From Pusillibacter faecalis (lineage in GTDB: Bacteria > Bacillota > Clostridia > Oscillospirales > Oscillospiraceae), in contig NZ_AP023420.1 of assembly GCF_018408705.1 (NCBI RefSeq), positions 744,001-808,000 on the forward strand: DNA of 64,000 nt, written 5' to 3'. The translations under genes and the position numbers were made by a program. The notes beneath the pieces were generated by a model. That model was not told the DNA's origin, did not search any database, and saw only the letters and a program-made list of their open reading frames with translations. This document shows positions 52,301 through 62,333 of the stretch, one piece after another (the stretch's first letter is position 1; each line of letters opens with the position of its first letter).

Positions 52301-54349
52301 TTGGCGGAACTCTCTGCAAATGTACGCATGATCAAAGGCATCGGGGAACAGCGGGCCAAAGCCCTTGGGAAACTTGGCATTGTAACCCTGCGAGACTTGA
52401 TTGGCTGGTTCCCCCGCCGCTACGAGGACCGGCGCTCTGTGAAGCGGATCATGGACCTCATCCCTGGTGAGAGCGCCTGTGTTGCGGCCATGATTGCCTC
52501 TCCTCCTCAGTTATCCCATGTCCGCAGGGGGATGGACCTGGTCAAGGTCCGGGCTGTGGATGAGAGCGGCGTGCTGGACGTCACGTTCTTCAATCAGACT
52601 TGGCTGAAAAACCAGCTTCAACAGGGGGAGACCTATCTCTTTTATGGCAAGGCCGAGGGCAGCCTCCTCCGCAAAACCATGGCCAGTCCTGTTGTGGAAC
52701 CGGAGGGTCGGTGTGAGACCACCGGTCGTATTGTCCCTATTTATCCTCTAGCCGCCGGCGTCAGCCAGTTGATTCTCTCCCGCTCCATCCGTCAGGGCCT
52801 GGATGCCTGTGTGGATATTTTGCCGGATACCTTGCCGGATCAGATCCGTCAGGAACACCACCTGTGCCGCATCGGATATGCCTATGAAAACATCCATTTT
52901 CCAGAGGATGAAAAGGCACTGGAACTCAGCCGACGGCGGCTGGCCTTTGAAGAGCTGTTCTTTTTCACCATTGGTCTTGCCCATCTGCGGCGGCGCAGAG
53001 CGGTCATCCACGTCCCACCCTGCATAGCTGTGGACATGGCGCCATTTTATGCCGCCCTTCCCTTTTCCCTCACCGCCGCTCAGCGGCGCTGCGTGGAGGA
53101 GGCTCTGGCGGATATGTGCTCCGGCATCCCTATGAACCGTCTCGTCCAGGGTGACGTAGGTTCCGGCAAAACCATGGTAGCTGCCGCCTGTGTGTACTTT
53201 GTGGTAAAGAACGGCTCTCAGGCGGCGCTCATGGCGCCTACGGAAATTCTGGCCCAGCAGCACTACGCGGGTCTTGCTCCACTGCTGGGAAAACTGGGTG
53301 TGCGCTGCGCCCTGCTCACCGGCTCTACCCCTGCCAAGGAAAAGCACACCGTCACCACACAGCTTTCGGGGGGAGAGGTGGACTTCGCCATCGGCACCCA
53401 CGCTCTCATCGCTGGGGAAGTGGAGTATGCAAACCTAGGTCTGGTGATCACAGATGAGCAACACCGCTTCGGAGTGATGCAGCGTGCAGCGCTATCCGGC
53501 AAGGGCGCTCATCCTCACACCCTGGTCATGTCGGCCACGCCGATTCCCCGGACCCTGGCTCTGATCCTATATGGGGACCTGGAGGTATCCGTTATCGACC
53601 AGCTTCCCCCCGGCCGCCGGAGCATCGCCACCTATGCCGTTCCCGGCAGCTACCGCCCCCGGGTGTACGCCTTCCTTCGCAAACTGGTGGCGGAGGGCCG
53701 ACAGGTTTATATTGTCTGCCCCATGGTGGAGGAAAACGACGAACTGCCCGATGAGCGGAAGGCTGTGACGGCCTATGCCAGAATGCTCCGGGAGGAGGTC
53801 TTTCCAGATCTGCGGGTGGTGTCTGTCCACGGAAAGATGAAGCCCCGGGAAAAGGAGGCGGTGATGACCGCTTTCGCCGCCCATGATGCGGATATCCTGG
53901 TTGCCACCACAGTGATTGAGGTGGGGGTGGATGTGCCCAACGCCGCGGTGATCGTGGTGGAGAACGCGGAGCGGTTCGGACTGAGCCAGCTCCACCAGCT
54001 CCGGGGCCGGGTAGGCCGGGGTACTCATCAGTCCTATTGCATTTTGATCTCTGACACCCAAAATGATGAGACTCGTCAAAGGCTGAAGGTGATGACACAG
54101 ACTACTGACGGTTTCCGAATTGCCGAGGAGGATCTGCGCCTCCGAGGGCCCGGAGACTTCTTCGGAGCCCGCCAGCACGGCCTGCCGGGGCTGAAAATCG
54201 CGGATATCGGCTGCGACACGCAGCTTTTGAAGGAAGCTCAACAGGCCGCGGAGGCACTGTTGGCGCAGGACCCGGAGCTACGCTCCTGCCCAGCTGCCGC
54301 CCAGCGGGTTGGCGAGCTGTTCACCCAGGCAGCGGACACTTTAAATTAA
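52301..54349 (+). CDS. recG: ATP-dependent DNA helicase RecG
   Basis: A TTG start follows GGAGG by ten bases; the GTG at 52280 includes the ribosome site itself. The 682-residue protein has the wedge domain, the P-loop GDVGSGKTMVAA, the DEQHRFG box (motif II), MSATPIPRTLAL, and QLRGRVGRG near the C-terminus. RecG remodels stalled replication forks. Length and motifs are normal. brnQ follows after 27 bases. Confidence 0.93.
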   Translation: MAELSANVRMIKGIGEQRAKALGKLGIVTLRDLIGWFPRRYEDRRSVKRIMDLIPGESACVAAMIASPPQLSHVRRGMDLVKVRAVDESGVLDVTFFNQTWLKNQLQQGETYLFYGKAEGSLLRKTMASPVVEPEGRCETTGRIVPIYPLAAGVSQLILSRSIRQGLDACVDILPDTLPDQIRQEHHLCRIGYAYENIHFPEDEKALELSRRRLAFEELFFFTIGLAHLRRRRAVIHVPPCIAVDMAPFYAALPFSLTAAQRRCVEEALADMCSGIPMNRLVQGDVGSGKTMVAAACVYFVVKNGSQAALMAPTEILAQQHYAGLAPLLGKLGVRCALLTGSTPAKEKHTVTTQLSGGEVDFAIGTHALIAGEVEYANLGLVITDEQHRFGVMQRAALSGKGAHPHTLVMSATPIPRTLALILYGDLEVSVIDQLPPGRRSIATYAVPGSYRPRVYAFLRKLVAEGRQVYIVCPMVEENDELPDERKAVTAYARMLREEVFPDLRVVSVHGKMKPREKEAVMTAFAAHDADILVATTVIEVGVDVPNAAVIVVENAERFGLSQLHQLRGRVGRGTHQSYCILISDTQNDETRQRLKVMTQTTDGFRIAEEDLRLRGPGDFFGARQHGLPGLKIADIGCDTQLLKEAQQAAEALLAQDPELRSCPAAAQRVGELFTQAADTLN

Positions 54350-54376
54350 TGATACAGAAAAGAAAGGATGTCTCCC

Positions 54377-55729
54377 ATGGACCGTAAACTCAGTTTCAAG
54401 GAATATATCCTGCTGGCCTCCATGCTTTTCGGCCTGTTTTTTGGAGCCGGCAACTTGATTTTTCCCGCCTCCATGGGCCAGCAGGCCGGCGCCAATTTAT
54501 GGCCGGCCATCGCGGGCTTTTGTTTAACCGGTGTGGGCCTCCCGTTGCTGGGCGTCGTTGCGATGGGTCTTTCCCAGAGTGAGGGCCTGTTTGATATGGC
54601 CTCCAAAGTGGGCCGGCGCTACAGCCTGTTTTTTACCTGCGTGCTGTATCTGACCATCGGCCCGCTCTTTGCCATTCCCAGAACCGCCACGTTCTCTTTC
54701 AGCGTGGGAATTTTGCCGTTGCTGCCGCCTGAGCATGAAAAACTGGCGCTCTGTGTATTCTCCGCGCTGTTCTTTCTGATCGTGCTGTACTTCTCCCTGC
54801 GGCCTTCCGGCATTTTGACCTGGGTCGGCAAAATCCTAAACCCTTTATTTCTGCTGTTTCTTGGGATTCTCACGGTCACAGCCCTGCTGCGGCCCATGGG
54901 AGATCCCGCCGCGCTGGAGCCCACCGGTGCCTATGTCCATATGAGCTTTTTCCAGGGAATCCTGGATGGCTACAACACGATGGATGCCCCGGCAGCGCTG
55001 GCCTTCGGTATTGTCCTCATCAGTGCCATCCGAAATCTGGGCGTCCAATCTCCCCGGGCGATCTCTGGCAACACAGTGAAGGCAGGCTGCCTGAGTACCC
55101 TGCTGATGGCCGCCATTTACTGCCTGCTGACGGTGGTGGGCGCTCAGTCGCGTGCTGTGTACGGCTTGTGCGCTGACGGCGGCGAAGTCCTTTATCGGAT
55201 CGGCACCCATTACTTCGGCACGCTGGGCGGGGTTCTTCTGGGGATCACCGCCACTCTGGCCTGTCTGAAAACCGCCATCGGCCTCATCACCTCCTGTGCT
55301 GCCACCTTTGTGGAGCTGTTTCCAAAGTCTCTCAGCTACCGGGCCTATGCCATTTTGTTCTGCCTATTTTCCTTTGGCATTGCCAATTTTGGCTTGAACC
55401 GAATCATTGATTTCTCCCTTCCGGTGCTGATGTTCCTCTACCCTCTCACGATTACCCTGATCCTTCTTTGTCTTTGTGGCGGGTGGTTCCGCTATGACCG
55501 CCGTATCTTCGTGGCCGTCACCATTCCCACCGCTCTGGCCGCCTTCCTGGACTTCCTCAAGGCCCTGCCCGCAGGCGTTCAGGCCTTCCTCCACACGGAA
55601 GCGCTGCTGGAACCTGCCGCTGGAATCCTGCCGTTTTTTGAGCTCGGCATGGGCTGGGTCATCCCCGCGTGCATCGGGCTTGCAGTCGGACTGGCACTGT
55701 ACGCCATGCGTCCCAAGACTCAGCTCTGA
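54377..55729 (+). CDS. brnQ: Branched-chain amino acid transporter BrnQ (LIVCS family)
   Basis: The start at 54377 (MDRKLSFKEYIL) is eight bases after AAAGGA. The 450-residue protein has about 12 hydrophobic segments and family motifs: LFGLFFGAGNLIFPASMGQQAG near 18-39, LFAIPRTATFSF, and a TMDAPAALAFGIVL segment. It imports Leu, Ile and Val with sodium. It is downstream of recG but functionally unrelated. A terminator follows. Confidence 0.9.
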   Translation: MDRKLSFKEYILLASMLFGLFFGAGNLIFPASMGQQAGANLWPAIAGFCLTGVGLPLLGVVAMGLSQSEGLFDMASKVGRRYSLFFTCVLYLTIGPLFAIPRTATFSFSVGILPLLPPEHEKLALCVFSALFFLIVLYFSLRPSGILTWVGKILNPLFLLFLGILTVTALLRPMGDPAALEPTGAYVHMSFFQGILDGYNTMDAPAALAFGIVLISAIRNLGVQSPRAISGNTVKAGCLSTLLMAAIYCLLTVVGAQSRAVYGLCADGGEVLYRIGTHYFGTLGGVLLGITATLACLKTAIGLITSCAATFVELFPKSLSYRAYAILFCLFSFGIANFGLNRIIDFSLPVLMFLYPLTITLILLCLCGGWFRYDRRIFVAVTIPTALAAFLDFLKALPAGVQAFLHTEALLEPAAGILPFFELGMGWVIPACIGLAVGLALYAMRPKTQL

Positions 55730-55738
55730 ATATTCTAA

Positions 55739-55787
55739 AAAGCGCCCCCATCCTTCTGCCGCTAACGGCTCAGAATGGGGGCGCTTT
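55739..55787. terminator. Terminator after brnQ
   Basis: AAAGCGCCCCCAT (55739-55751) pairs with ATGGGGGCGCTTT (55775-55787). Confidence 0.85.
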
Positions 55788-55887
55788 GCAGTTCAGTCCA
55801 GAAGCCAACTCACCAGGAACGCCAGAATTCCCAAAAGGAGTATGCAAAGAGCGAAGGCAGACCTAGGTTTCCGGGGCAAGCGCCCAT

Positions 55888-56040
55888 CTACCAGGACTTT
55901 TTGCGGAAGCGCCCCATTCGATAGGCATTATAAAGCCAGCCCAGGGGGAGTACTGCCGGGGCAATCACCATCACTAGGATGCCAAGGGTGCTGGGAGCGT
56001 TGCCGGCAGGATGTGCTGAAGCATCACGCCTTTCTTTCAC
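55888..56040 (-). CDS. Small membrane protein with GTG start, 50 aa
   Basis: The GTG at 56040 lies in the last codons of yfbR (17-base overlap), with AGGA upstream. The product (VKERRDASAHPAGN, then LGILVMVIAPAVLPLGWLY, then a basic tail) is a single transmembrane protein. The overlap suggests coupling to yfbR. A further hydrophobic frame (FALCILLLGILAFLVSWLLD) lies just downstream but has only a TTG start, and I leave it unannotated. Confidence 0.45.
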   Translation of the reverse strand: MKERRDASAHPAGNAPSTLGILVMVIAPAVLPLGWLYNAYRMGRFRKKSW

Positions 56041-56641
56041 CGCAGCTTTCCTGCGGATCTCCTGGCGATTTCAGCTGGTCCAGCGTCAGGGAAAAGCTGT
56101 CCATAAACGTATCCAGGAAATAGGCGACCTCCGGCAGGCCATAGCCCTCCACGATCTGCCGGGTCTGGGCCGCAGCCTCCCGAAACTCCAGGTTTCCGGC
56201 CTTGAGCTCCTCCACGCACTTGATATAGGCGGAGAGCTTGTCCGCCGCCTTGACCAGCCGTAAGATCTCCGGGTCCCTGGGCGTGAGAATCGGCTTGTAC
56301 ACTCCCCGGAGTTCCGGCGGCAACAGCTCCAGGAGCTTTCGCTCCGCCACCGCCTCCACCTCCTTGTAAGCGGACTGGATGGTGGGGTTATCGTACTTGA
56401 TGGGGGTGGGCATGTCGCCGGTGAGAATCTCGCTGGCGTCGTGGTACAGTGCCGCAGCCGTCACGGCGCCGGGGTCCACACAGCCGCCGAACTTCTCGTT
56501 GTGGATCACCGCCAAGGCATGGGCCAGCACAGCCACTTGATGGCTATGCTCCTGGACATTCTCCGGGGCGGTGTTGCGCATCAGCGCCCAGCGCTGAATG
56601 AACCGCATCCGAGAGATATAGGCAAAAAAATGGCTTTTCAT
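56024..56641 (-). CDS. yfbR: 5'-deoxynucleotidase YfbR (HD-domain)
   Basis: The 205-residue protein has the YfbR HD motifs: HSHQVAVLAHALA (about 33-45), ALYHDASEILTGDMPTPIKY near 68-87, and VKAADKLSAYIKCVEEL further on. It hydrolyses deoxynucleoside monophosphates. The ATG overlaps the mtaB stop by four bases (ATGA). Confidence 0.9.
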   Translation of the reverse strand: MKSHFFAYISRMRFIQRWALMRNTAPENVQEHSHQVAVLAHALAVIHNEKFGGCVDPGAVTAAALYHDASEILTGDMPTPIKYDNPTIQSAYKEVEAVAERKLLELLPPELRGVYKPILTPRDPEILRLVKAADKLSAYIKCVEELKAGNLEFREAAAQTRQIVEGYGLPEVAYFLDTFMDSFSLTLDQLKSPGDPQESCGERKA

Positions 56642-57933
56642 TCTGCATCCTCCAAAAGCTCTCCCAGCAGTGCCTCGCCGCCGGTGCCGGTGATCCGGAC
56701 GCGCCGCACCACGTTGTGCAGGCCCTCCCCCTCCACCAGGACCTCCATGTAGTTGGGTGCGTGACCGGAAAATTTCCCGTCCCGGGGCTGCTCAAAGAGC
56801 ACGGGATAGACCTGCCCCACACAGCCCTCCAGATAACTCCGGCGCATAGCGGCGGCAACAGAAGATACCTGTCTTGCCCGATCCTCCTTGACCTTCTTGG
56901 GAAGCTGGTGGAGCTTCTCCGCCGGTGTACCGGGGCGGATGGAATACGGGAAAATGTGCATCTGGGCGAAGCCGCACTTTTCGATGAAGGCCAGCGTCTT
57001 TGCAAACTCCTCCTCCGTCTCCTCTGGAAAGCCACAGATCAGGTCTGTTGTGATGGCAGGTCGGTCAAAATATTGGTTTAAAAGATTAACAGAATGAGCG
57101 AACCGCGCGGTATCATACTTGCGGTTCATCCGTCGGAGCGTTTCATCGCAACCACTTTGCAGCGACAGGTGAAACTGGGGACACAGCGCCGGCAGCGCGG
57201 CGGCGCGGCGGCAGAATGTCTCTGTCACCGTTCTCGGCTCCAGGCTCCCCAGCCGGAGGCGGACCCCCGGCGCGGCGGCGGAGACGGCCTCTACCAAATC
57301 AATAAGTGTCTGGCCGTTTTTTAAATCCCAGCCCCAGGAGGAGATCTCAATCCCTGTCAGCACGATCTCCCGGTAGCCATCTTTCATGAGGTTCGCCGCC
57401 TGCTCCGCCGCTGTCTCCAGCTGCAAAGAGCGGACCGGTCCCCGGGCGTAGGGGATGATGCAGTAGGAGCAGAAGTTCACGCAGCCATCCTCCACCTTCA
57501 GCATGGCCCGGGTACGCTGTCCAAGGCCGCCGGCAGGCAGCACCTCGAAGGTCCTCCGCTCAAAGGCACGGTCAATGGCCTCCATCCGGCGCTTTTCCTC
57601 CACCGCCTGCTCCAGCAGCTGCGGAAACTCCGCGCGGCTGCCAGTACCTGCAATCAGGTCCACATCCAGCTTCCGCACGTCTTCGGCGTGGGTCTGGGGG
57701 TAGCAGCCGCACAGCGCCGCCACCGCCTCTGGGTGCTCCCTCCGGATGCGGTGGAGCACCTGCCGGGACTTCTGATCACTCACCGCCGTGACGGAACAGC
57801 TATTGACCACATATGCGTCCGCTTCCTGGGTGAAAGGGACAATCTCATGTCCCCTCTGTCGCAGAAGCTGCTCCATGGCCTGGGTCTCATATTGGTTCAT
57901 CTTGCACCCGAGGGTGTACATGGCAACTCTCAT
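56638..57933 (-). CDS. mtaB: tRNA (N6-L-threonylcarbamoyladenosine(37)-C2)-methylthiotransferase
   Basis: The 431-residue protein has the N-terminal UPF0004 cluster cysteines (LGCKMNQYE and CGCYPQ), the radical SAM motif CSYCIIPYARG (about 148-158), and a TRAM domain at the C-terminus. It adds a methylthio group to t6A37 of tRNAs for Lys, a MiaB-family reaction. It is followed by yfbR in a four-base overlap. Confidence 0.9.
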   Translation of the reverse strand: MRVAMYTLGCKMNQYETQAMEQLLRQRGHEIVPFTQEADAYVVNSCSVTAVSDQKSRQVLHRIRREHPEAVAALCGCYPQTHAEDVRKLDVDLIAGTGSRAEFPQLLEQAVEEKRRMEAIDRAFERRTFEVLPAGGLGQRTRAMLKVEDGCVNFCSYCIIPYARGPVRSLQLETAAEQAANLMKDGYREIVLTGIEISSWGWDLKNGQTLIDLVEAVSAAAPGVRLRLGSLEPRTVTETFCRRAAALPALCPQFHLSLQSGCDETLRRMNRKYDTARFAHSVNLLNQYFDRPAITTDLICGFPEETEEEFAKTLAFIEKCGFAQMHIFPYSIRPGTPAEKLHQLPKKVKEDRARQVSSVAAAMRRSYLEGCVGQVYPVLFEQPRDGKFSGHAPNYMEVLVEGEGLHNVVRRVRITGTGGEALLGELLEDAE

Positions 57934-58037
57934 CGCAGATCCTTTCTATTTCTCTATGGAGAAAACTCCCTCCGTTACGCCGGTATCCCGTTGCTCCTAC
58001 AGATATTTCGGAAGCGCCGCTTTTTTGACTTTTCTCC

Positions 58038-58066
58038 TTGCACTTTCCTGAAAATCCTTATATAAT
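58038..58066 (+). promoter_or_regulatory. Promoter of the cysteine desulfurase operon
   Basis: TTGCAC (58038-58043) and TATAAT (58061-58066) have a 17-base spacer. A short CGCGGCT/AGCCGCG hairpin lies in the leader. Confidence 0.75.
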
Positions 58067-58146
58067 AATGGGGCGCGGCTCAGCCGCGTCTCTATTATAC
58101 TCATTTTTTCTCCACTGGGCAAGTCCCGGTGCAGGGAGGATGCCAT

Positions 58147-59280
58147 ATGATTTATTTGGATTATGCCGCCACCACGCCTGTTGCGCGGGAGGTGGCTGAT
58201 ATCATGTATCAGGTCTTGACGGAGCAGTTCGGGAATCCCAGCTCCCAGTACCGTATTGGCCTGGAGATGAAAAAACAGATGGAGCTCTGGCGCAAGACCG
58301 TGGCAGACGCCTTGGATTGCGATCCGGGGCGGCTGTTTTTCACCTCCTGCGGCACGGAGGGGGACAACTGGGCCATCACCGCCGCCCTCTGGCACAACCG
58401 CCGCCTGGGGCGGCACATCGTCACCACCGCCGTGGAGCACAGTGCTGTGCTGGAACCCTGCCGCTGGCTGGAGCGCCAGGGATATGAGCTGACAGTGCTC
58501 TCCCCTGACAGTCAGGGCAACCTCACGGCGGAGCAAGTGCTGGAGGCTGTCCGACCCGATACCGCGCTGGTGTCCGTGATGCTGGTGAACAACGAGCTGG
58601 GGAACCTCTACCCCATCGCTGACATCGCCAGAGGCCTTGCGGCGAAGAACCCCCAGACCCTGCTCCACACAGACGCGGTTCAAGGCTTTTTAAAAGTCCC
58701 CTGCTCCGCTCGGAATCTGGGAGCGGACTTCATCACGCTCTCCGCCCATAAGATTGGCGGGCCCAAGGGCGTGGGGGCTCTCTATATCAGCCCCCGGGTC
58801 AAGCTCCCCAAGCCCTTATTGGCCGGCGGCGGACAGGAGGGCGGCCTGCGCTCCGGAACGGAGGCCACCGCTCAGATCGCGGGCTTTTCCAAGGCGGTGG
58901 AGCTGCGCCGTGACGGTCTTGCGGAGAAACTGCGCCATATGGAGTTGTTGAAGGCTTACGCCGTGGAGCGGCTCGCATCGATCCCCGATCTGAAAATTCT
59001 CTCCACCGGCGGTGCGCCGCATATTCTCCCGGTTTCCCTGGAGGGCTGGCCCAGCCAGAACATTGTCAACGACCTGGGAAGCCAGGATATTTTCATCTCC
59101 GCCGGCTCTGCCTGTCACCGGGGAAAATCCAGCCATGTGGTGGCGGCTCTTGGGCTGCCGAAAAAGGTGGCCGGCGGCGCCGTCCGCCTGAGCTTTGGCC
59201 CAGAGACCACCACTGCGGAAATTGATGCCTGTGCGGATGCGTTAAGAGTCCATCACGACACCAGAATGCCCATGCTGTAG
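58147..59280 (+). CDS. Cysteine desulfurase (NifS/IscS-like), 377 aa
   Basis: The ATG at 58147 follows GGGAGG at seven bases. The PLP Lys202 is in LSAHKIGG, the His of TAVEHSAV and the substrate-binding TDAVQ are present, and the active Cys323 is in SACHRGK. It makes persulfide sulfur for Fe-S clusters or tRNA thiolation. No IscU/NifU or ThiI gene is adjacent; a MATE pump gene follows. Class I or II cannot be decided from the loop alone. Confidence 0.88.
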   Translation: MIYLDYAATTPVAREVADIMYQVLTEQFGNPSSQYRIGLEMKKQMELWRKTVADALDCDPGRLFFTSCGTEGDNWAITAALWHNRRLGRHIVTTAVEHSAVLEPCRWLERQGYELTVLSPDSQGNLTAEQVLEAVRPDTALVSVMLVNNELGNLYPIADIARGLAAKNPQTLLHTDAVQGFLKVPCSARNLGADFITLSAHKIGGPKGVGALYISPRVKLPKPLLAGGGQEGGLRSGTEATAQIAGFSKAVELRRDGLAEKLRHMELLKAYAVERLASIPDLKILSTGGAPHILPVSLEGWPSQNIVNDLGSQDIFISAGSACHRGKSSHVVAALGLPKKVAGGAVRLSFGPETTTAEIDACADALRVHHDTRMPML

Positions 59281-59332
59281 AGGCGGCGACATGAAGGCCG
59301 CGATTGATGAAAGAGAAAAAGGAGCATATTGA

Positions 59333-60724
59333 ATGGCAAAAAACTATCTCCGCCGGGAACCCGGATTTTATAAACGGCTGTTCCTGCTGGCTCTGCCGCT
59401 GATTCTGCAGAATCTGATTACCACCTCTTTAGGGTTTGTGGACACCTTCATGGTGGGACTGCTGGGACAGTCCGAGCTCTCCGCCGTCACCGCCGCCAAC
59501 TCCCCGATTTTCCTGATTCAGGTCATCGTCTTTGGCTTTATCAGCGGTCTGACGGTCCTGACCAGCCAGTATTGGGGAAAGGGCGATGTGGAGGCCATCA
59601 ACCGCTGCATGGGTGTGGCGCTCTATATCGGTGTGGCCGTCGCGGCCATCATGGCTCTGGTGCTCTTCTGCTTCCCCACCTTCGTGATGGGGCTTGTGAC
59701 CAACAACACGCTTCTGATTGAAATGGGCGCGCCATATCTGCGTATTGTGGGCATCAGCTATATCTTCAACGCCGCCAGTGCGGTCTATGTGGGCATGCAG
59801 CGCAGCACCGAGAATCCTGTTCTGGGCATGGTGGTCTTTGCCGCCTCCATGCTGCTGAACACCTTTTTGAATTACATTCTGATCTTTGGTAAGTTTGGCG
59901 CTCCCGCCCTGGGCATCACCGGCGCGGCACTGGCCACACTAACCGCCCGAGTGGTGGAATTTCTGCTCACTTGGACCTACGCTCTGAGGGACCATCGGGT
60001 TCCCTTGCGTCTGAGGGCCATGCTGCGGCCGGGCCGGATGTATTTCAACGATTTTCTGCAGTATTCCGCCCCAGTGCTGATCAACGAAAGCATGTGGGGC
60101 CTTGGCACCACAGTGATGACAGCCATCATGGGCCACATGGTGATCTCTGAGGAGATTCTTGCGGCTTACGCCATCATGGGCAATATTGATAAGTTCTCCA
60201 CCGTGACCTGCTTTGGCATTGCCGGGGCCTCCGCTGTGCTGGTTGGGAAACGCATTGGAGAGGGCGCCTCCAGGGAGGAGACATATGATCTGAGCTGGTG
60301 TCTGCTGCTGGTATCGCTGTTCATTGGCTTTACGGTGGCGGCGTGTCTTGCGATTTTGCTGCCCACTGTGTTCATCCCCTATCTCTATCCGCTTTTCCAC
60401 CTGGAGGGGCTTTCGTTGAATATCGCCACCATCATGTGCACAGTCTATGTGGTCATGCTGCCATTGAAATCCTTTGATATCAATAATATCACTGGTATTC
60501 TCCGGGCTGGCGGCGACGCCCGGATGGCCTCCGTCATTGACCTGGCTCCCCTGTGGCTGGTGGCGGTTCCGCTAACCGCCCTAACCGGTCTGGTGCTGAA
60601 TGCTCCGGTCTGGGTGGTGTGCCTGTGCATCCAGGTGGAGAATATCTGCAAAATGCCCCTTGGCGTTCGCCGCCTGCGCAGCCGCAAATGGATCAACAAC
60701 ATCACCCGGGAGAATCCCTCATGA
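59333..60724 (+). CDS. MATE-family efflux pump, 463 aa
   Basis: The start follows GGAG at eight bases. Twelve hydrophobic segments and typical motifs are visible (LPLILQNLITTSLGFVDTFMVG near 21-42, and FINEXMWGLG-like INESMWGLGTTVMTAIM). It exports cationic drugs or metabolites with sodium or protons. The substrate is unknown. Its stop overlaps the start of rlmA (ATGA), so they share an mRNA. Confidence 0.9.
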   Translation: MAKNYLRREPGFYKRLFLLALPLILQNLITTSLGFVDTFMVGLLGQSELSAVTAANSPIFLIQVIVFGFISGLTVLTSQYWGKGDVEAINRCMGVALYIGVAVAAIMALVLFCFPTFVMGLVTNNTLLIEMGAPYLRIVGISYIFNAASAVYVGMQRSTENPVLGMVVFAASMLLNTFLNYILIFGKFGAPALGITGAALATLTARVVEFLLTWTYALRDHRVPLRLRAMLRPGRMYFNDFLQYSAPVLINESMWGLGTTVMTAIMGHMVISEEILAAYAIMGNIDKFSTVTCFGIAGASAVLVGKRIGEGASREETYDLSWCLLLVSLFIGFTVAACLAILLPTVFIPYLYPLFHLEGLSLNIATIMCTVYVVMLPLKSFDINNITGILRAGGDARMASVIDLAPLWLVAVPLTALTGLVLNAPVWVVCLCIQVENICKMPLGVRRLRSRKWINNITRENPS

Positions 60725-61542
60725 GCCTATTTTGCTGCCCGGTCTGCGGCGGTCCTTTGCGGCGGGAGGAGCAGGTCCTTCGCTGTCCAAAGCGCCACAG
60801 TTACGATCTCTCCCGTGAGGGATATGTCTATCTGCTCCCACCGAACCAGAGGCACTCCTCCGCTCCCGGCGACGACAAAGGCATGGCGGCGGCGCGGCGG
60901 GATTTCCTGTCCAAAGAGTATTATTTATCACTATTAAATACGCTTTGTAGTTGGTTTTTGTCTGATAGCGGCGATTCCCCTGTGATTTTGGATGCAGGCT
61001 GCGGCGAGGGCTACTATACCGCAGGCATCTATCAGGCGCTGATGTCCCAAGGACGGCACCCCCGCATGGCGGGCACCGATATTTCCAAATTCAGCCTCCG
61101 GATTGCGGCCAAACGAGAGCACTCCATCGAATTTGCCGTGGCCTCCTCTTACCATCTGCCGCTGGCGGACCAAAGCGTGGATGCTTTGCTCAACTGCTTT
61201 TCCCCCCTGGCCCTGGAGGAATTTCACCGCCTTTTGCGTCCGGGCGGCAGCTTCTTGTATGTGGTCCCCGGGGCGAACCACCTGTGGGAGCTTAAGCAGG
61301 TTCTTTATGACCACCCTTATCCCAACGAGGAGCGGGAGACCCCCTACGATGGTTTTACCTATCAGACCATTTTGCCGGTGGACGGCGTGATTACCCTGGA
61401 ACGGCAATCGGACATTCACGCCTTGTTCCAAATGACACCCTATTACTGGAAAACCCCGAAGGCCGGAGCGGAGCGCCTCGCCGCCTTGGAACATCTCACG
61501 ACTCAGATTTCTTTCCGGATTCACATCTTTCAAAAGCGCTGA
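60721..61542 (+). CDS. rlmA: 23S rRNA (guanine-N1)-methyltransferase RlmA-like
   Basis: The ATG overlaps the MATE stop codon. The 273-residue protein starts with a zinc finger (CCPVCGG and CPKRHSYD), followed by a SAM-binding motif DAGCGEGYYTAGIY (about 94-107) and FSPLALEEFHRLLRPGG. This is RlmA, which methylates G745 or G748 of 23S rRNA and in some species gives tylosin resistance. The neighbours do not tell which. Confidence 0.88.
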   Translation: MSLFCCPVCGGPLRREEQVLRCPKRHSYDLSREGYVYLLPPNQRHSSAPGDDKGMAAARRDFLSKEYYLSLLNTLCSWFLSDSGDSPVILDAGCGEGYYTAGIYQALMSQGRHPRMAGTDISKFSLRIAAKREHSIEFAVASSYHLPLADQSVDALLNCFSPLALEEFHRLLRPGGSFLYVVPGANHLWELKQVLYDHPYPNEERETPYDGFTYQTILPVDGVITLERQSDIHALFQMTPYYWKTPKAGAERLAALEHLTTQISFRIHIFQKR

Positions 61543-61580
61543 TTGACGGGAGCCCATCATTTGACCAAGCGAACAGCAAA

Positions 61581-61617
61581 AAGGATGCGTATCCATTGCA
61601 GATACGCATCCTTTTTT
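61581..61617. terminator. Bidirectional terminator after rlmA
   Basis: AAGGATGCGTATC (61581-61593) pairs with GATACGCATCCTT (61601-61613), followed by TTTTT. Confidence 0.9.
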
Positions 61618-61625
61618 GCCGCCTT

Positions 61626-62231
61626 TTAAAATTTAAGCACCAGAACTCCAGCGGTCTCCGGCCCAGGAGTCAACACGGGCCCGTTCCAGACATGGATCTC
61701 ATCCGCAGGCCACAGGGCCAGAAATGGCTCCACCCCCGCCACATTAGGCAAGCCGTAGGGCGCGTGGCGGTAGTGCATCGGCACCACCCACCGGGGGCTG
61801 ATCTCTTTGCAGACCTGTCTGGCCCCGGCAGCGTCTACCGTGTACACACCGCCTACCGGCACCAGGACTCCGTCCACCGTGCCGATGGCGGCGCGCTGCT
61901 CCGCCGTTAGTTGATGCCCCAAGTCTCCCAGGTGCGCCACTGTGATGCCCCCGGCGCTGATGACATGAATGGTGTTCTCTCCCCGTAAGGCACCCCCCTG
62001 ATCGTCGTGAAAAGTCTTCACCACACGGATGGTAAAGGGATTTTCCTGTGCAGGCAGCGGAGTGATCTGCTCCACCGCATTGTGATCGTGATGCTGATGG
62101 CTGCACACCACTTGGTGTGCCTTAACGCGCAGCTCCGGATATCCCTCCACGCCAGTATAGGGATCTACAATCAATCTGTAACCATTCTGTTCCAACAAAA
62201 AGCAGGCGTGTCCTAGCCAGGTCAGTTTCAT
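61626..62231 (-). CDS. MBL-fold metallohydrolase (UlaG-like), 201 aa
   Basis: The 201-residue protein has the metal-binding motif HQHHDHN (SHQHHDHNAVEQI, about 44-56), further His/Asp residues (FHDDQGG, GDLGH), and a C-terminal PMHYRH segment. These define a UPF0173/UlaG-like metal-dependent hydrolase. The natural substrate is unknown. It is a single leftward gene facing rlmA across a terminator. Confidence 0.88.
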   Translation of the reverse strand: MKLTWLGHACFLLEQNGYRLIVDPYTGVEGYPELRVKAHQVVCSHQHHDHNAVEQITPLPAQENPFTIRVVKTFHDDQGGALRGENTIHVISAGGITVAHLGDLGHQLTAEQRAAIGTVDGVLVPVGGVYTVDAAGARQVCKEISPRWVVPMHYRHAPYGLPNVAGVEPFLALWPADEIHVWNGPVLTPGPETAGVLVLKF

Positions 62232-62333
62232 AACAGTCTCCTCCCTAGTTCCAATATAAGAAACCGCGGCGCCCTGCGTATCTCATCCCTCTGGAGGGCC
62301 GAATCCCAGGCGGCATATCTTTCAGACAGGACC